Assembly (NCBI GenBank): GCA_036744005.1 | Contig: DAINOJ010000001.1 | Location: 62,001 to 126,000 of the forward strand | Direction: 5' to 3' | DNA length: 64,000 nt | DNA from: CALCNS01 sp937897315 | GTDB lineage: Bacteria; Bacillota; JAAYKD01 | Shown: piece after piece, positions 34,639 through 44,045 of the stretch | Position numbering within the stretch: position 1 is the first letter of the stretch | How the letters are laid out: the number at the start of each line of letters is the position of its first letter | The notes under the pieces: model-generated | Databases searched by the model: none | Seen by the model: the letters and a program-made list of their open reading frames with translations, nothing else | Told to the model about the DNA's origin: nothing | Made by a program: the position numbers and the translations under genes

Positions 34639-35076
34639 ATGTTTTTAGGCAACTATCAGCATGCCTTGGATGAGAAATCCAGATTAACCATCCCTTCCCG
34701 TTTCCGCGAAAATTTAGGCAGTCGCTTTATTGCTACTGCCGGATTGGACCGAGCCATATTTATATACACATTAACTGAATGGGCAAAGTTAGAAGAACAA
34801 CTTCGAAAACTACCGATGACCAATAGTGAAGCGCGAGCATTTAACCGATTATTTTTCTCAAATGCTTCCGAATGTGAACCGGACAGGCAAGGTCGCATTT
34901 TATTGACTCCTCAATTAAAAAATCATGCATTCATAGAAAAAGATACCGTCATTCTTGGCGTTTCCAACAGAGTTGAAATATGGAGTTATGATGTTTGGAT
35001 GAAGTATCAAGAAGAAGCAACCAAGGTGTACGAAGAAACAGCGGAGCACTTAGAGCGTTTGCTCCCTTCCGTTTAG
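34639..35076 (+). CDS. mraZ: Transcriptional regulator MraZ
   Basis: 145 residues with two SpoVT/AbrB-like halves; MFLGNYQHALDEKSRLTIPS at the N-terminus is the family signature, repeated in part near residue 85 (DRQGRILLTPQL). It binds TGGG repeats in front of the dcw cluster, which are visible here. I chose the ATG at 34639 with AAAAGGAGGA upstream. The frame is open further upstream through the operator, and a GTG at 34585 preceded by GAAGGAG could in principle add 18 residues. It is the first gene of the division and cell-wall cluster. Confidence 0.94.
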   Translation: MFLGNYQHALDEKSRLTIPSRFRENLGSRFIATAGLDRAIFIYTLTEWAKLEEQLRKLPMTNSEARAFNRLFFSNASECEPDRQGRILLTPQLKNHAFIEKDTVILGVSNRVEIWSYDVWMKYQEEATKVYEETAEHLERLLPSV

Positions 35077-35086
35077 GAGGGATGTT

Positions 35087-36049
35087 ATGCAAGAATTCTT
35101 ACACCAAAGTGTCTTGTTGAAAGAAACGATAGAGCTGCTGAATCCACAACCTGGTAAGACCTTCGTCGATTGTACTTTGGGCGGTGGTGGACATACAGAA
35201 GAAATATTGAAACGTATGAATGGCAACGGTCTTGTGATTGGGTTAGATCAAGATAAACAGGCATTACACTCCGCATCGGAGCGATTGAAGGTTTTTGGAG
35301 ACTCATTTAAAGCGGTGAATGCAAATTTTAGTCAAATTGATACCGTATTACATAAAATGGAGATCGATCGGGTAGATGGAGTATTGTTTGATTTAGGTGT
35401 GTCTTCACCGCAATTGGATTGGGAAGACCGTGGGTTTAGTTACTGGGGGAACGCTGACCTCGATATGAGGATGAATCTTGATCAGGAAGGTACTGCAACG
35501 GACCTCTTAAGAGAATTGTCTGAAGGTGAACTAACGACCATTTTCAGAGATTATGGGGAAGAAAAATGGGCTTCTCGAATTTCCAAGTTCATTGTAGAAA
35601 CTAGAAAAATGGAACCCATCAGAACCTCAGATCAGTTGGTGAATGTGATCAAAGCGGCCATACCTGCCTCAGCCAGAAGAGAGGGTGGTCACCCAGCCAA
35701 ACGAGTTTTTCAAGCGCTTCGAATTGCAGTGAATCGAGAGCTTGATGTATTGCAAATCGGTTTAGAAAAAGCCTTGTTTTTGCTTCGTCCCGATGGAGTT
35801 CTGGCTGTAATCTCCTTCCACTCCTTGGAAGATCGCATCGTGAAACAGTTCATGAAAAACCAAGTCCATCCTTGTACCTGCCCCCCAAAGATCCCTGTTT
35901 GTGTATGCGGTAGAAAACCAACCCTTCGTCTTTTGACAAATAAACCAATTATTGCCGGTCAAGAGGAGCTTTCGTGGAATCCCAGAGCTAAAAGTGCAAA
36001 ACTACGTGCTGCCATGAAATTGGCGACACCTGTAAAAGAGGAAAGGTGA
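35087..36049 (+). CDS. rsmH: 16S rRNA (cytosine(1402)-N4)-methyltransferase RsmH
   Basis: 320 residues. It begins HQSVLLKETIELL and contains the SAM-binding loop DCTLGGGGHTEEIL and the family block FDLGVSSPQLDWEDRGFSY, ending with ISFHSLEDRIVKQF and the C-terminal NPRAKSAKLRA. It adds a methyl group to N4 of C1402 in 16S rRNA. TAGGAGGG precedes the ATG, ten bases after mraZ, in the standard order mraZ-rsmH-ftsL. Confidence 0.96.
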   Translation: MQEFLHQSVLLKETIELLNPQPGKTFVDCTLGGGGHTEEILKRMNGNGLVIGLDQDKQALHSASERLKVFGDSFKAVNANFSQIDTVLHKMEIDRVDGVLFDLGVSSPQLDWEDRGFSYWGNADLDMRMNLDQEGTATDLLRELSEGELTTIFRDYGEEKWASRISKFIVETRKMEPIRTSDQLVNVIKAAIPASARREGGHPAKRVFQALRIAVNRELDVLQIGLEKALFLLRPDGVLAVISFHSLEDRIVKQFMKNQVHPCTCPPKIPVCVCGRKPTLRLLTNKPIIAGQEELSWNPRAKSAKLRAAMKLATPVKEER

Positions 36050-36054
36050 GTAAC

Positions 36055-36471
36055 ATGGCATTAGCTAGAAGAGTAGAAGAAGAGCTTTTGATATTGCAGC
36101 CGGAGCAGTTAACCATCCCTTTACCCAAGACAAAAGAAAACATTATCATATTACCAAGGAAACATGAAATTGCTGTTCCTTTGTTTAATATGTCTTTATT
36201 ACGTTATGTATGTACTTTAGCCGCAATTCTCATGATTTCGGGATTCGTGATATCCGCACGAGCTTCTTATCTATATTCCGTTTCACAAGGGATGGAGACG
36301 ATTCAAAAAGAAATGACAGTTTTACGCAACCAAAATGACATACTGAAAATTCATATTGCTGAAGCCTCATCTCTCGAAAAAATTGAAAACAGAGCGATTA
36401 CCTTAGGGTTTGCAAAACCATCCCAAACCCAAATTTATGAAATGCCTGTAATTCGACAAGTATTAAATTAA
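36055..36471 (+). CDS. ftsL: Cell division protein FtsL-like
   Basis: 138 residues: a cytoplasmic tail of about 50, one membrane helix (about 52-72, RYVCTLAAILMISGFVISA), then a periplasmic-side coiled coil (QGMETIQKEMTVLRNQNDIL) ending in a short AITLGFAKPSQTQIY segment. This is the FtsL/DivIC layout. FtsL works with FtsB/DivIC and FtsQ to activate septal wall synthesis. The ATG at 36055 has GAAAGGTGA eight bases upstream, partly over the rsmH stop. Identity rests on position and topology, because FtsL sequences are poorly conserved. It is followed by a hairpin instead of the usual pbpB gene. Confidence 0.85.
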   Translation: MALARRVEEELLILQPEQLTIPLPKTKENIIILPRKHEIAVPLFNMSLLRYVCTLAAILMISGFVISARASYLYSVSQGMETIQKEMTVLRNQNDILKIHIAEASSLEKIENRAITLGFAKPSQTQIYEMPVIRQVLN

Positions 36472-36516
36472 ACTGGACAACTGCACCGATGGCTGCAGAT
36501 GATGTCGATGCAGAGG

Positions 36517-36546
36517 ACCGCCCTCGGGTTCGAGTGGCGGTTTTGC
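36517..36546 (+). terminator. Terminator-like hairpin between ftsL and murF
   Basis: ACCGCC-CTCG-GGTT-CGAG-T-GGCGGT forms a strong two-part stem followed by TTT then GCC. The T-tract is short, so termination may be partial. A weaker imperfect hairpin (CTGCA...TGCAG, about 36481-36513) lies just before it, which could make the pair an attenuator. Confidence 0.6.
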
Positions 36547-36569
36547 CATAGTATAAGAGCAACTTTTCA

Positions 36570-36598
36570 TTGACTAGCCTTCAGAAATCAATTATGAT
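36570..36598 (+). promoter_or_regulatory. Internal promoter in front of murF
   Basis: TTGACT (36570-36575) and TATGAT (36593-36598) with 17 bases between, 56 bases before the murF start. It gives murF-to-ftsZ an independent promoter. Confidence 0.75.
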
Positions 36599-36653
36599 TA
36601 TTTATTGTGGCATAGCCAAAAAGTCTGAATGGATAGATGCAGGAGGGTTATCA

Positions 36654-38051
36654 ATGGCTTCAATGACCGTATCGGAATTCGCGAATGAGGTCCAGGGGAA
36701 AATCTGGGGTAAGAACGCGGATTTATCAATAACCAATATTGTCACAGACAGTCGAAAAGCACGAGAGGGATCTCTTTTCATTGCTTTAAAAGGAGAACAC
36801 TATGATGGACATCACTTTATCACAAAAGCATTAGAACAAGGGGCAGTAGCCGCACTATCGCAAGAGCGTCCAGAGAGCGAATCGCTATCGGTGATTCAGG
36901 TAGATGATTGTGTGGAGGCTATGGCTCGTTTAGGCAGAGCATGTCTCCGCAGATTTCCTGTTCCTGTTGTTGCCATTACAGGAAGTGTGGGTAAAACCAG
37001 CTGCAAGGAAATGATTGCTTCCGTACTCTCAGAAAAGTTTACCGTTCTCAAAACAGAAGGGAACTTAAATACAGAAACAGGCTTGCCTATTACGTTATAT
37101 CGGTTAACTGCAGATCATCAAGTCGTCGTTCTAGAAATGGGGATGCAGGGGTTAGGGGAGATTGCACACCTTACCCGAATCGCACCTCCCGATTTCGCAG
37201 CAGTGACGAATATTTTAGGAGTACATCTGGAGCGTCTGGGTAGCTTGGAAGCTATTGCACAAGCAAAAGCAGAAATTTTTCAAGGACTAAAAGCAAATGG
37301 AACGGCGTTCTTTCGTGAAGAGGAGTCTTGGAAGGACTATCTGATTTCATTTTGCCGGGGTGAATACATAACCTATGGACTTTCGAATCAAAGTGATGTA
37401 TATGCGGATAATCTTCAGAGTTTAGGATTACATGGTTCGACATTCACATTGCACTTACCACACGGGAACAAGATTGTAGCGCAAATTGGCTTGCCTGGAA
37501 AACATATGGTGGAAAATGCCTGTTTAGCAGCAGCAATCGGTTATCAAATGGGCCTTGATGAAAAGGAAATTGTGAAAGGGTTAGGTCGTGTAACAGCTCA
37601 AAAACAAAGAAACCAATGGTTAAGATTGAAAGGAGATCGGCTAATTCTGAATGATTGTTACAACTCCAGTCCGATTTCGTTGCAAGCAGCCTTGGATCTG
37701 ATCAAAGAAAACAAAGAAACAAGAACGCAAGTAGCAGTGTTAGGCGATATGAGAGAATTAGGGGACCGAGAAGTCGAGGAACACAAAATCATTGGAGAGC
37801 GCCTGTCAAAAGAAGAATATGACTTGCTTATCACCAAAGGATCCTTAGCGAATATCACAGGACAGACATTTTCAGAACTAAGAAACCTTGGCCTTCGGCA
37901 TTGGCACACGAATGAGAACAAAGAAATCATCAACTTGTTGTTGGAGAAAGTACCAGAACACAGCATTGTACTGATAAAGGGTTCACGTAGCTTGGGGCTT
38001 GAAGAGATCGCCGAGCAATTGATTGCATTCTGGGGGGAGCAGTATGAGTAA
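36654..38051 (+). CDS. murF: UDP-N-acetylmuramoyl-tripeptide:D-Ala-D-Ala ligase
   Basis: 465 residues. The ATP loop is GSVGKTSCKEM near residue 110 and the family-specific block is NDCYNSSPISLQAAL near residue 335. It adds D-alanyl-D-alanine to the UDP-MurNAc-tripeptide in the cytoplasm. I chose the ATG at 36654 with AGGAGGG upstream; the longer frame to 36570 overlaps the promoter. Its stop overlaps the mraY start by eight bases. MurE, which makes its substrate, is absent from the usual place upstream. Confidence 0.95.
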   Translation: MASMTVSEFANEVQGKIWGKNADLSITNIVTDSRKAREGSLFIALKGEHYDGHHFITKALEQGAVAALSQERPESESLSVIQVDDCVEAMARLGRACLRRFPVPVVAITGSVGKTSCKEMIASVLSEKFTVLKTEGNLNTETGLPITLYRLTADHQVVVLEMGMQGLGEIAHLTRIAPPDFAAVTNILGVHLERLGSLEAIAQAKAEIFQGLKANGTAFFREEESWKDYLISFCRGEYITYGLSNQSDVYADNLQSLGLHGSTFTLHLPHGNKIVAQIGLPGKHMVENACLAAAIGYQMGLDEKEIVKGLGRVTAQKQRNQWLRLKGDRLILNDCYNSSPISLQAALDLIKENKETRTQVAVLGDMRELGDREVEEHKIIGERLSKEEYDLLITKGSLANITGQTFSELRNLGLRHWHTNENKEIINLLLEKVPEHSIVLIKGSRSLGLEEIAEQLIAFWGEQYE

Positions 38052-39012
38052 AATTCTTTTGGTTTTACTTACTTCTATGCTAGTAGGTTTCCTCGTTATG
38101 CCAGTTTTGATTCCCTTGCTACACCGATTGAAATTTGGGCAAAGCATTCGTCAAGAAGGTTTGCAAAGTCACTACAAAAAATCAGGTACACCGACCATGG
38201 GTGGATTTATGCTGTACATATCGTTAATTTTTGGCCTGGTAATGGGGCAGACCTGGTCATTGCGGATATGGGTTTTGTTAGCAGTTGTTTTGGGACATGG
38301 GTTGTTAGGATTTCTGGATGACTATATCAAGTCTGCTTTGAAAAACCCAGAGGGATTATCTGCAAAAATGAAGTTAATTGGACAATTCTCCTTTGCCTTT
38401 ATCTTAGTCTATTTCTTGTACTCTCAGGGGCATACGACAGGGGTATCGATACCCTTTACAAAATTTACGATACCATTTGGAATCCTTTACTGGCCAATTG
38501 CTCTGATTTATATGGTATTCTTCAGCAATGCAGTGAACATCATCGATGGCGTCGATGGATTATGTAGTGGTCAAACCTTCATAGTGACCGTCTTCTGTGC
38601 TTTGATTGCTCATTATCAGGGGCAGACGGATCTTCTGTATTTCTGTATTTCCTTATCGGGAGCTTTGCTGGCTTTTTTTGCTTTTAATCGGCATCCGGCG
38701 AGAATTTTTATGGGGGATACCGGTTCACTTGGGCTGGGGGCAGCCTTAGCAGGATTAGCACTCATTCTAAAACTAGAAATCGTGATGTTGTGGGTTGGCA
38801 TGGTCTTTATCGTAGACATTTTCTCAACCATTATTCAGGTTTTGTATTTCAAGAAGACCAAAGGGAAACGACTCTTTAAAATGAGTCCAATTCACCATCA
38901 TTTTGAATTGTCCGGATGGAGTGAATGGAAAATAGTCTTGGTATTTTGGTCATGGGGTTTGTTTTTTGCCTTTAGTGGATGGCTTGTTTATTTCAATATG
39001 GGGGTGAAATGA
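38044..39012 (+). CDS. mraY: Phospho-N-acetylmuramoyl-pentapeptide transferase
   Basis: 322 residues, about ten membrane helices. Catalytic motifs FLDDYIKSALK, NIIDGVDGL and SPIHHHFELSGW are all present. It transfers phospho-MurNAc-pentapeptide to undecaprenyl phosphate to give lipid I at the membrane. GGGGGGAG lies at the end of murF, and the ATG at 38044 is inside murF, so the two are coupled. The stop overlaps the first base of the murD start. Confidence 0.96.
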   Translation: MSKILLVLLTSMLVGFLVMPVLIPLLHRLKFGQSIRQEGLQSHYKKSGTPTMGGFMLYISLIFGLVMGQTWSLRIWVLLAVVLGHGLLGFLDDYIKSALKNPEGLSAKMKLIGQFSFAFILVYFLYSQGHTTGVSIPFTKFTIPFGILYWPIALIYMVFFSNAVNIIDGVDGLCSGQTFIVTVFCALIAHYQGQTDLLYFCISLSGALLAFFAFNRHPARIFMGDTGSLGLGAALAGLALILKLEIVMLWVGMVFIVDIFSTIIQVLYFKKTKGKRLFKMSPIHHHFELSGWSEWKIVLVFWSWGLFFAFSGWLVYFNMGVK

Positions 39013-40367
39013 TGAACTTAAGTCAAAAAAAAGTGTTGGTTTTAGGGCTAGCGCGCAGTGGAATTGCTTCAGTAGGAGTACTACACCGTCATGGTGCAAC
39101 GGTACTGGTGAACGATGCCGGAACTGCTGAAAAGCTAGCCAAGGATGTACAAGCGGTTCAAGGTATGGTACAAGATGTTGTATTGGGAGGACACCCTCTT
39201 TCTTTGCTCAACCAGCAATTCGATTTGATTGTAAAGAACCCCGGAATTCCATACGATATTCCTTTTTTAGTAGAAGCAAGAAATCGCGGTATTCCCGTGG
39301 TCAGTGAAGTAGAACTGGCATACCAAGTCACTCGTGCTCCTTTTATTGGCATTACCGGTTCTAATGGAAAAACTACAACCACTTCATGGGTTGGTGAAAT
39401 TTTAAAAAATACTTTTGCGCAAGTCCATGTGGCTGGTAATATCGGGTTGCCGCTCAGTCAAGAAGTAGATGGTCTTGACGAGGATCATCGAGTTGTCGTA
39501 GAGTTGTCCAGCTTCCAACTCAATGATGTCATGGATTTTCGCCCTCAAGTGGCTGCATTACTCAATATCTATCCTTCTCATTTAGACTGGCATCATACTC
39601 TAGAGAATTATATCGGAGCGAAAGCCAATTTGTTCCGAAATCAAGGATCTGAGGATTGGGCGATTTTAAATGGCGATCAGGAGCAAACTCTGGCATTAAT
39701 ACCTTGTTTGAAATCAAAAGTTCTCACTTTTAGTACGACCCGACAAGTGGAGCAAGGAGCCTGGATTAAAGACAATGTAATCTGGACTACACTTTCAGGA
39801 GAGGCTAATCCGTTGATTTCCCTTAGCGAGCTTGGGATAGGTTATGCGCATAATCATCAGAATGCGCTTGCGGCTACTCTTATTTCGTATGCTGCAGGAG
39901 CATCCTTTGAAGCAATCAACAAAGGGTTAAAGGAATTTCGAGGAGTGAAACATCGTTTTCAGGTTGTGGACACCATCAATGGAGTGCTTTTCATCAACGA
40001 CTCGAAAGCGACCAATTCACAAGCTTCTCTGACGGCCTTATCTCTACCTCAATCTCCCATTGTTTGGATTGCCGGAGGGTTAGATCGTGGACAGGATATC
40101 GAAGAAATCACGACTTTAGCTGCGAAAAGGTGCAAAACAGCGATCCTGTTGGGTCAAACCAAAGATCGATTCGCGGTAGCCCTTCGCGAAAAGGGAGTTT
40201 CGGAACTTTATTTGGTACAAAATATGGCGGAAGCAGTGGAAATCGCTAAAAAAATCAGTCTGCCGGGAGATACGGTTCTCTTATCGCCGGCATGTGCTAG
40301 TTGGGATATGTATCCCAGTTTTGAACACCGAGGGGATGATTTCATCAATGAAGTAACCAGGAAATGA
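39012..40367 (+). CDS. murD: UDP-N-acetylmuramoyl-alanine:D-glutamate ligase
   Basis: 451 residues. VLGLARSGIASVGVL is the N-terminal Rossmann motif, GITGSNGKTTTTSWVGE (near residue 115) the ATP loop, and INDSKATN binds substrate in the C-terminal domain. It adds D-glutamate to UDP-MurNAc-L-alanine. Two adjacent ATG codons overlap the mraY stop; the second (39012) has better spacing from GGGGTGA. It lies between mraY and ftsW as in many Firmicutes. Confidence 0.95.
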   Translation: MNLSQKKVLVLGLARSGIASVGVLHRHGATVLVNDAGTAEKLAKDVQAVQGMVQDVVLGGHPLSLLNQQFDLIVKNPGIPYDIPFLVEARNRGIPVVSEVELAYQVTRAPFIGITGSNGKTTTTSWVGEILKNTFAQVHVAGNIGLPLSQEVDGLDEDHRVVVELSSFQLNDVMDFRPQVAALLNIYPSHLDWHHTLENYIGAKANLFRNQGSEDWAILNGDQEQTLALIPCLKSKVLTFSTTRQVEQGAWIKDNVIWTTLSGEANPLISLSELGIGYAHNHQNALAATLISYAAGASFEAINKGLKEFRGVKHRFQVVDTINGVLFINDSKATNSQASLTALSLPQSPIVWIAGGLDRGQDIEEITTLAAKRCKTAILLGQTKDRFAVALREKGVSELYLVQNMAEAVEIAKKISLPGDTVLLSPACASWDMYPSFEHRGDDFINEVTRK

Positions 40368-40377
40368 GGTTCTTGCG

Positions 40378-41487
40378 ATGAGGCGAAAATCCAAAGCGAT
40401 TCCTGATTTGTGGTTGATTATCATTGTGTTATCCTTGGTTTCATTTGGTTTGGTGATGGTATATTCATCCAGTTCAGTCGATGCAGCTATCACACATAAA
40501 AATGATTTTTTCTATGTCATTCAACAGGGAAAATGGGCTGTACTAGCATTAATGGCCATGATGATTACCACATACATTCCCATGAAGTGGTTTGAATTCT
40601 TAGCCAAACCGGTATATTTCGTTGGCATTGTGCTCTTAGCCTTGCTTTTGATTCCCGGTGTTGGGACAACCATCAAAGGAGCAACCCGATGGATTGATTT
40701 AGGTTTCACTACCTTTATGCCCTCGGAAGTGGTCAAAATTGGTATGGTGATGATGTATGCCAAATTCTTATCTGGGATTAAAGGCCAGTTACGAAATTTG
40801 AAAGACATTTTTATCGGTCTAGTCATTTTTCTTCTTCCCGCAGGGTTAATCTTAAAGCAACCAGATTATAGTACCATGCTCATCGTGATTGGCACAGCTG
40901 GAGTTATGATGGTGGTTGCAGGGTTACCTTGGCTTTATACAGGTGTGGCCGCTGCACTAGGTGGTAGTGGATTGGTATATTTAGCCTTTGCAGAAGAATA
41001 CCGAAGGGAACGGGTGTTATCTTTTTTAAACCCCTGGAAAGATCCTATCGGAGATGGTTATCAAGTGATTCAATCCCTATATGCGATCGTATCTGGCGGA
41101 TTAACTGGACTGGGATTTGGTCAGAGTCGGCAAAAGTTTGGATACCTCCCAGAAGCAATGAGTGATTTTATCTTCGCCATCATTGCAGAAGAGTTGGGTC
41201 TTATGGGGGTTACATTGTTAATTGGATTGTATGTGCTCTTTCTATGGAGAGGGTTTCGCATTGCGATGAAAGCGAAAGACATGTTTTCCTCTTTGTTAGC
41301 TACGGGTTTTACAACCATGATTTGCTTACAGTCTATCGTGAACATTGGTGTAGCAACTTCTAGTTTACCTCCAACCGGAATCACATTGCCTTTTATTAGT
41401 GCCGGGGGAACCTCTTTGGCCATTTCATTGGTTGCGGTGGGTCTTATGCTCAATGCATCCAAATCGATGCATACGAAATCTGCATGA
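40378..41487 (+). CDS. ftsW: SEDS-family peptidoglycan glycosyltransferase FtsW/SpoVE
   Basis: 369 residues with ten membrane helices. SEDS hallmarks are visible: VMVYSSSS in helix 1, GATRWIDLG, QPDYSTM, GDGYQVIQSLYAIVSGGLTG and, at the end, LPPTGITLPFISAGGTS. It polymerises lipid II at the septum with a class B penicillin-binding protein. Because it sits between murD and murG it is the division FtsW; a SpoVE role cannot be excluded by sequence. Its usual partner transpeptidase gene is not in this cluster. GAGGTT precedes the ATG. Confidence 0.92.
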   Translation: MRRKSKAIPDLWLIIIVLSLVSFGLVMVYSSSSVDAAITHKNDFFYVIQQGKWAVLALMAMMITTYIPMKWFEFLAKPVYFVGIVLLALLLIPGVGTTIKGATRWIDLGFTTFMPSEVVKIGMVMMYAKFLSGIKGQLRNLKDIFIGLVIFLLPAGLILKQPDYSTMLIVIGTAGVMMVVAGLPWLYTGVAAALGGSGLVYLAFAEEYRRERVLSFLNPWKDPIGDGYQVIQSLYAIVSGGLTGLGFGQSRQKFGYLPEAMSDFIFAIIAEELGLMGVTLLIGLYVLFLWRGFRIAMKAKDMFSSLLATGFTTMICLQSIVNIGVATSSLPPTGITLPFISAGGTSLAISLVAVGLMLNASKSMHTKSA

Positions 41488-41504
41488 GGAAGAGGTGGAA
41501 ATCG

Positions 41505-42617
41505 ATGAGAGTCGTAGTAACCGGAGGAGGTACAGGAGGGCATATTTATCCTGGATTAGCCATCCTCAGAGAATTATGTATAAACAACCCAGATACCGAA
41601 GTGCTTTATGTGGGTACTGCCACCGGATTAGAAGCTGATATTGTTCCCAAAGAAGGAATCCCCTTTCAAACCATATCTTCACGTGGATTTCAAAGAAAGC
41701 TATCGATGGATACGTTAAAAACAATTCTGGTTGCAGGGAAGGGTTTTTTTGAAGCGGGGAGCATCTTGCACAAATTTAAACCAAATATTGTGGTTGGTAC
41801 CGGCGGTTACGTAGCGGGACCCATGGTCTTACAGGCTTCCTTACTTGGGATTCCTACATTAATCCATGAACAAAATGCTTTGCCTAGCTTAACGAACCGC
41901 CTCCTGGCTCGGTTTGTTTCGGCGATTGCTGTTTCATTCCCTGAAGCCATCCCTTTCTTCAAAACGAAGGCTCCGGTTTTTGACACCGGAAATCCCGTTA
42001 GAAGAGAAATCATTGAGCTTGAGCGGTCGCAAGCCATGGATTTGTTGGGGCTAGATCCCTTAAAACAAACCATATTGATTGTGGGCGGAAGTCGCGGGGC
42101 AGAACCAATTAACCAAGCGGTCTTGGGATTGATTCCAAAAATCTTTGTCCATGGACGCTTACAAATGATTTTTGTAACCGGGCAGCGACATTATGCTGAG
42201 ATACTTCAGTCTGCTCAGTGCTATGGTCGTCTGACCCCTGCGATACAAATCGTTCCATACTTGTACCAAATGCCTGCCGGACTCAAAGCTGCAGACCTAA
42301 TTATTTCAAGAGCTGGGGGCATGATTGCTGAGATTCATGTCTGCGGGTTACCGGCGATTTATGTGCCTTCTCCTCATGTTGCTGACAACCATCAGGAGTT
42401 CAATGCGAGAGCAATTGAACAAAAAGGTGCGGGTTTCATGGTGCGCGAATGCGAGTTAACCAGCGAGGTTTTATGGAGTAGGATTCAAGAAATATTAGAT
42501 CATCCGGAACAACTCCAAAAAATGAAGCGAGCAGCATTCTCTTTAGCAAAACCGCAAGCAGCGGAGGAGTTAGCAAAATTAGTCGTACAAATCTCCGGTC
42601 AAAAGGGATCCATCTGA
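41505..42617 (+). CDS. murG: UDP-GlcNAc:lipid I N-acetylglucosaminyltransferase
   Basis: 370 residues. GGGTGGHIYPGLA at the N-terminus and GGSRGAEPINQAV mid-protein are the two G-loops of MurG, and SRAGGMIAEIHVCGLPAIYVP binds UDP-GlcNAc. It converts lipid I to lipid II on the inner face of the membrane. I chose the ATG at 41505 (AGAGGTGG upstream); the ORF to 41484 begins inside the ftsW stop region. Confidence 0.95.
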   Translation: MRVVVTGGGTGGHIYPGLAILRELCINNPDTEVLYVGTATGLEADIVPKEGIPFQTISSRGFQRKLSMDTLKTILVAGKGFFEAGSILHKFKPNIVVGTGGYVAGPMVLQASLLGIPTLIHEQNALPSLTNRLLARFVSAIAVSFPEAIPFFKTKAPVFDTGNPVRREIIELERSQAMDLLGLDPLKQTILIVGGSRGAEPINQAVLGLIPKIFVHGRLQMIFVTGQRHYAEILQSAQCYGRLTPAIQIVPYLYQMPAGLKAADLIISRAGGMIAEIHVCGLPAIYVPSPHVADNHQEFNARAIEQKGAGFMVRECELTSEVLWSRIQEILDHPEQLQKMKRAAFSLAKPQAAEELAKLVVQISGQKGSI

Positions 42618-42631
42618 AAGGGAGTATCATT

Positions 42632-44020
42632 TTGCAAAGTTTATCTGAATTCCATAAAGTGCACTTTATAGCGATAGGCGGTATTGGTATGAGCGCTTTG
42701 GCTCGAATATTGCTCAACCGAGGTCTAGATGTTCGCGGATCAGACGAGAAAGCATCTCATATTACAGAGAACTTAGTCCGCCAAGGAGCAAAGATTTATA
42801 TTGGGCATCGCAAAGAGCAAATTAGCGATGCGGACCTTATCGTCGTCTCCTCGGCAATAAAATACGAGAATGAAGAGTTGGAAGAAGCGAAAAGAATAGG
42901 GTTACCTATTTGGCATCGTTCGACGTTATTGAAAGTGCTTATGGACGAAAAAACAAGCATTTCTGTGACAGGAGCTCATGGTAAAACGACGACCAGTTCG
43001 ATGCTGACTACCTTGTTAATACACGCGCATATGGAACCATCCGCCATTCTAGGGGGTGAACTTCCCCTTATCCATGGAAATTCGTGTTGGGGAAATGGAC
43101 CATATTTGGTGGCAGAAGTGGATGAAAGCGATGGGAGCTTTTTGAACATAAACACACCTTATGCAGTCATTACGAACATAGAAGCAGATCATTTGGATCA
43201 TTATGGAGATTTGGATCATATTGAGAGAGCGTTTGTTCAATATCTGAATCAGATACCGAGAGAGGGAGGGGCTTTTCTCGGTATTGACTCTCCTACAGTG
43301 ACGAAGATTTTACCACAAATCACCTGTCCATATCACACCTTTGGGTTCTCTCCTGAAGCGGAGTTACAGGCACGAAATGTATTTTGCTATCACGGTGGGT
43401 CCGAATCAGAGATTTATTGGAAGGGAGAGAGAATCGGTATACTTCGCTTGACGGTTCCAGGAGAATATAATGTTCAAAACGCTCTAGCAGCGATTAGTGT
43501 GGGTATCACTTTGGGAATTCCAACAGATTTGATGTTGGAGGGGCTACATCAATTCTGTTCCAGCAAGCGTCGATATGAGAAAATTGGTAGCATAGGAGAT
43601 CTCACTTTTATTGAAGATTACGCACATCATCCCACAGAAGTTCGTGCTTTATTGCGCGCCGCACGCACAGAAAAGAAGGACAGGGTAGTGATTGTCTTTC
43701 AACCACATTTATACTCGAGAACCAGAAATTTTAGAGATGAGTTCGGACAATCCTTTAAGGATGCAGATTTCGTTGTATTGACCGATGTGTTTGCTTCCCG
43801 TGAGAAGCGTCCCGAGCAAGGAATCAGTGGTGCAACAGTAGTGGAAGCCATAGAGCAGTGGGATCCTTTGCGAAAGGTTTTGTATATACCGCAAAAAGAA
43901 GATCTACCCAGAATACTACCATTACATTTGCAAGCGAATGATTTAGTGCTCTTTGTGGGCGCCGGTGATATCAATTTATATGGCAAGTTGGTTTTAGAAA
44001 GTATGATGGCGAAAGGGTAA
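42632..44020 (+). CDS. murC: UDP-N-acetylmuramate:L-alanine ligase
   Basis: 462 residues. HFIAIGGIGMSALARIL at the N-terminus, VTGAHGKTTTSSML (ATP loop near residue 112) and EDYAHHPTEVRA are the family motifs. It adds the first amino acid, L-alanine, to UDP-MurNAc. It starts at TTG with AAAGGGAG upstream. The neighbouring murB, often fused or adjacent, is not present. Confidence 0.95.
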   Translation: MQSLSEFHKVHFIAIGGIGMSALARILLNRGLDVRGSDEKASHITENLVRQGAKIYIGHRKEQISDADLIVVSSAIKYENEELEEAKRIGLPIWHRSTLLKVLMDEKTSISVTGAHGKTTTSSMLTTLLIHAHMEPSAILGGELPLIHGNSCWGNGPYLVAEVDESDGSFLNINTPYAVITNIEADHLDHYGDLDHIERAFVQYLNQIPREGGAFLGIDSPTVTKILPQITCPYHTFGFSPEAELQARNVFCYHGGSESEIYWKGERIGILRLTVPGEYNVQNALAAISVGITLGIPTDLMLEGLHQFCSSKRRYEKIGSIGDLTFIEDYAHHPTEVRALLRAARTEKKDRVVIVFQPHLYSRTRNFRDEFGQSFKDADFVVLTDVFASREKRPEQGISGATVVEAIEQWDPLRKVLYIPQKEDLPRILPLHLQANDLVLFVGAGDINLYGKLVLESMMAKG

Positions 44021-44045
44021 GTCATAAGGAAAGGGTTGGAACAGA

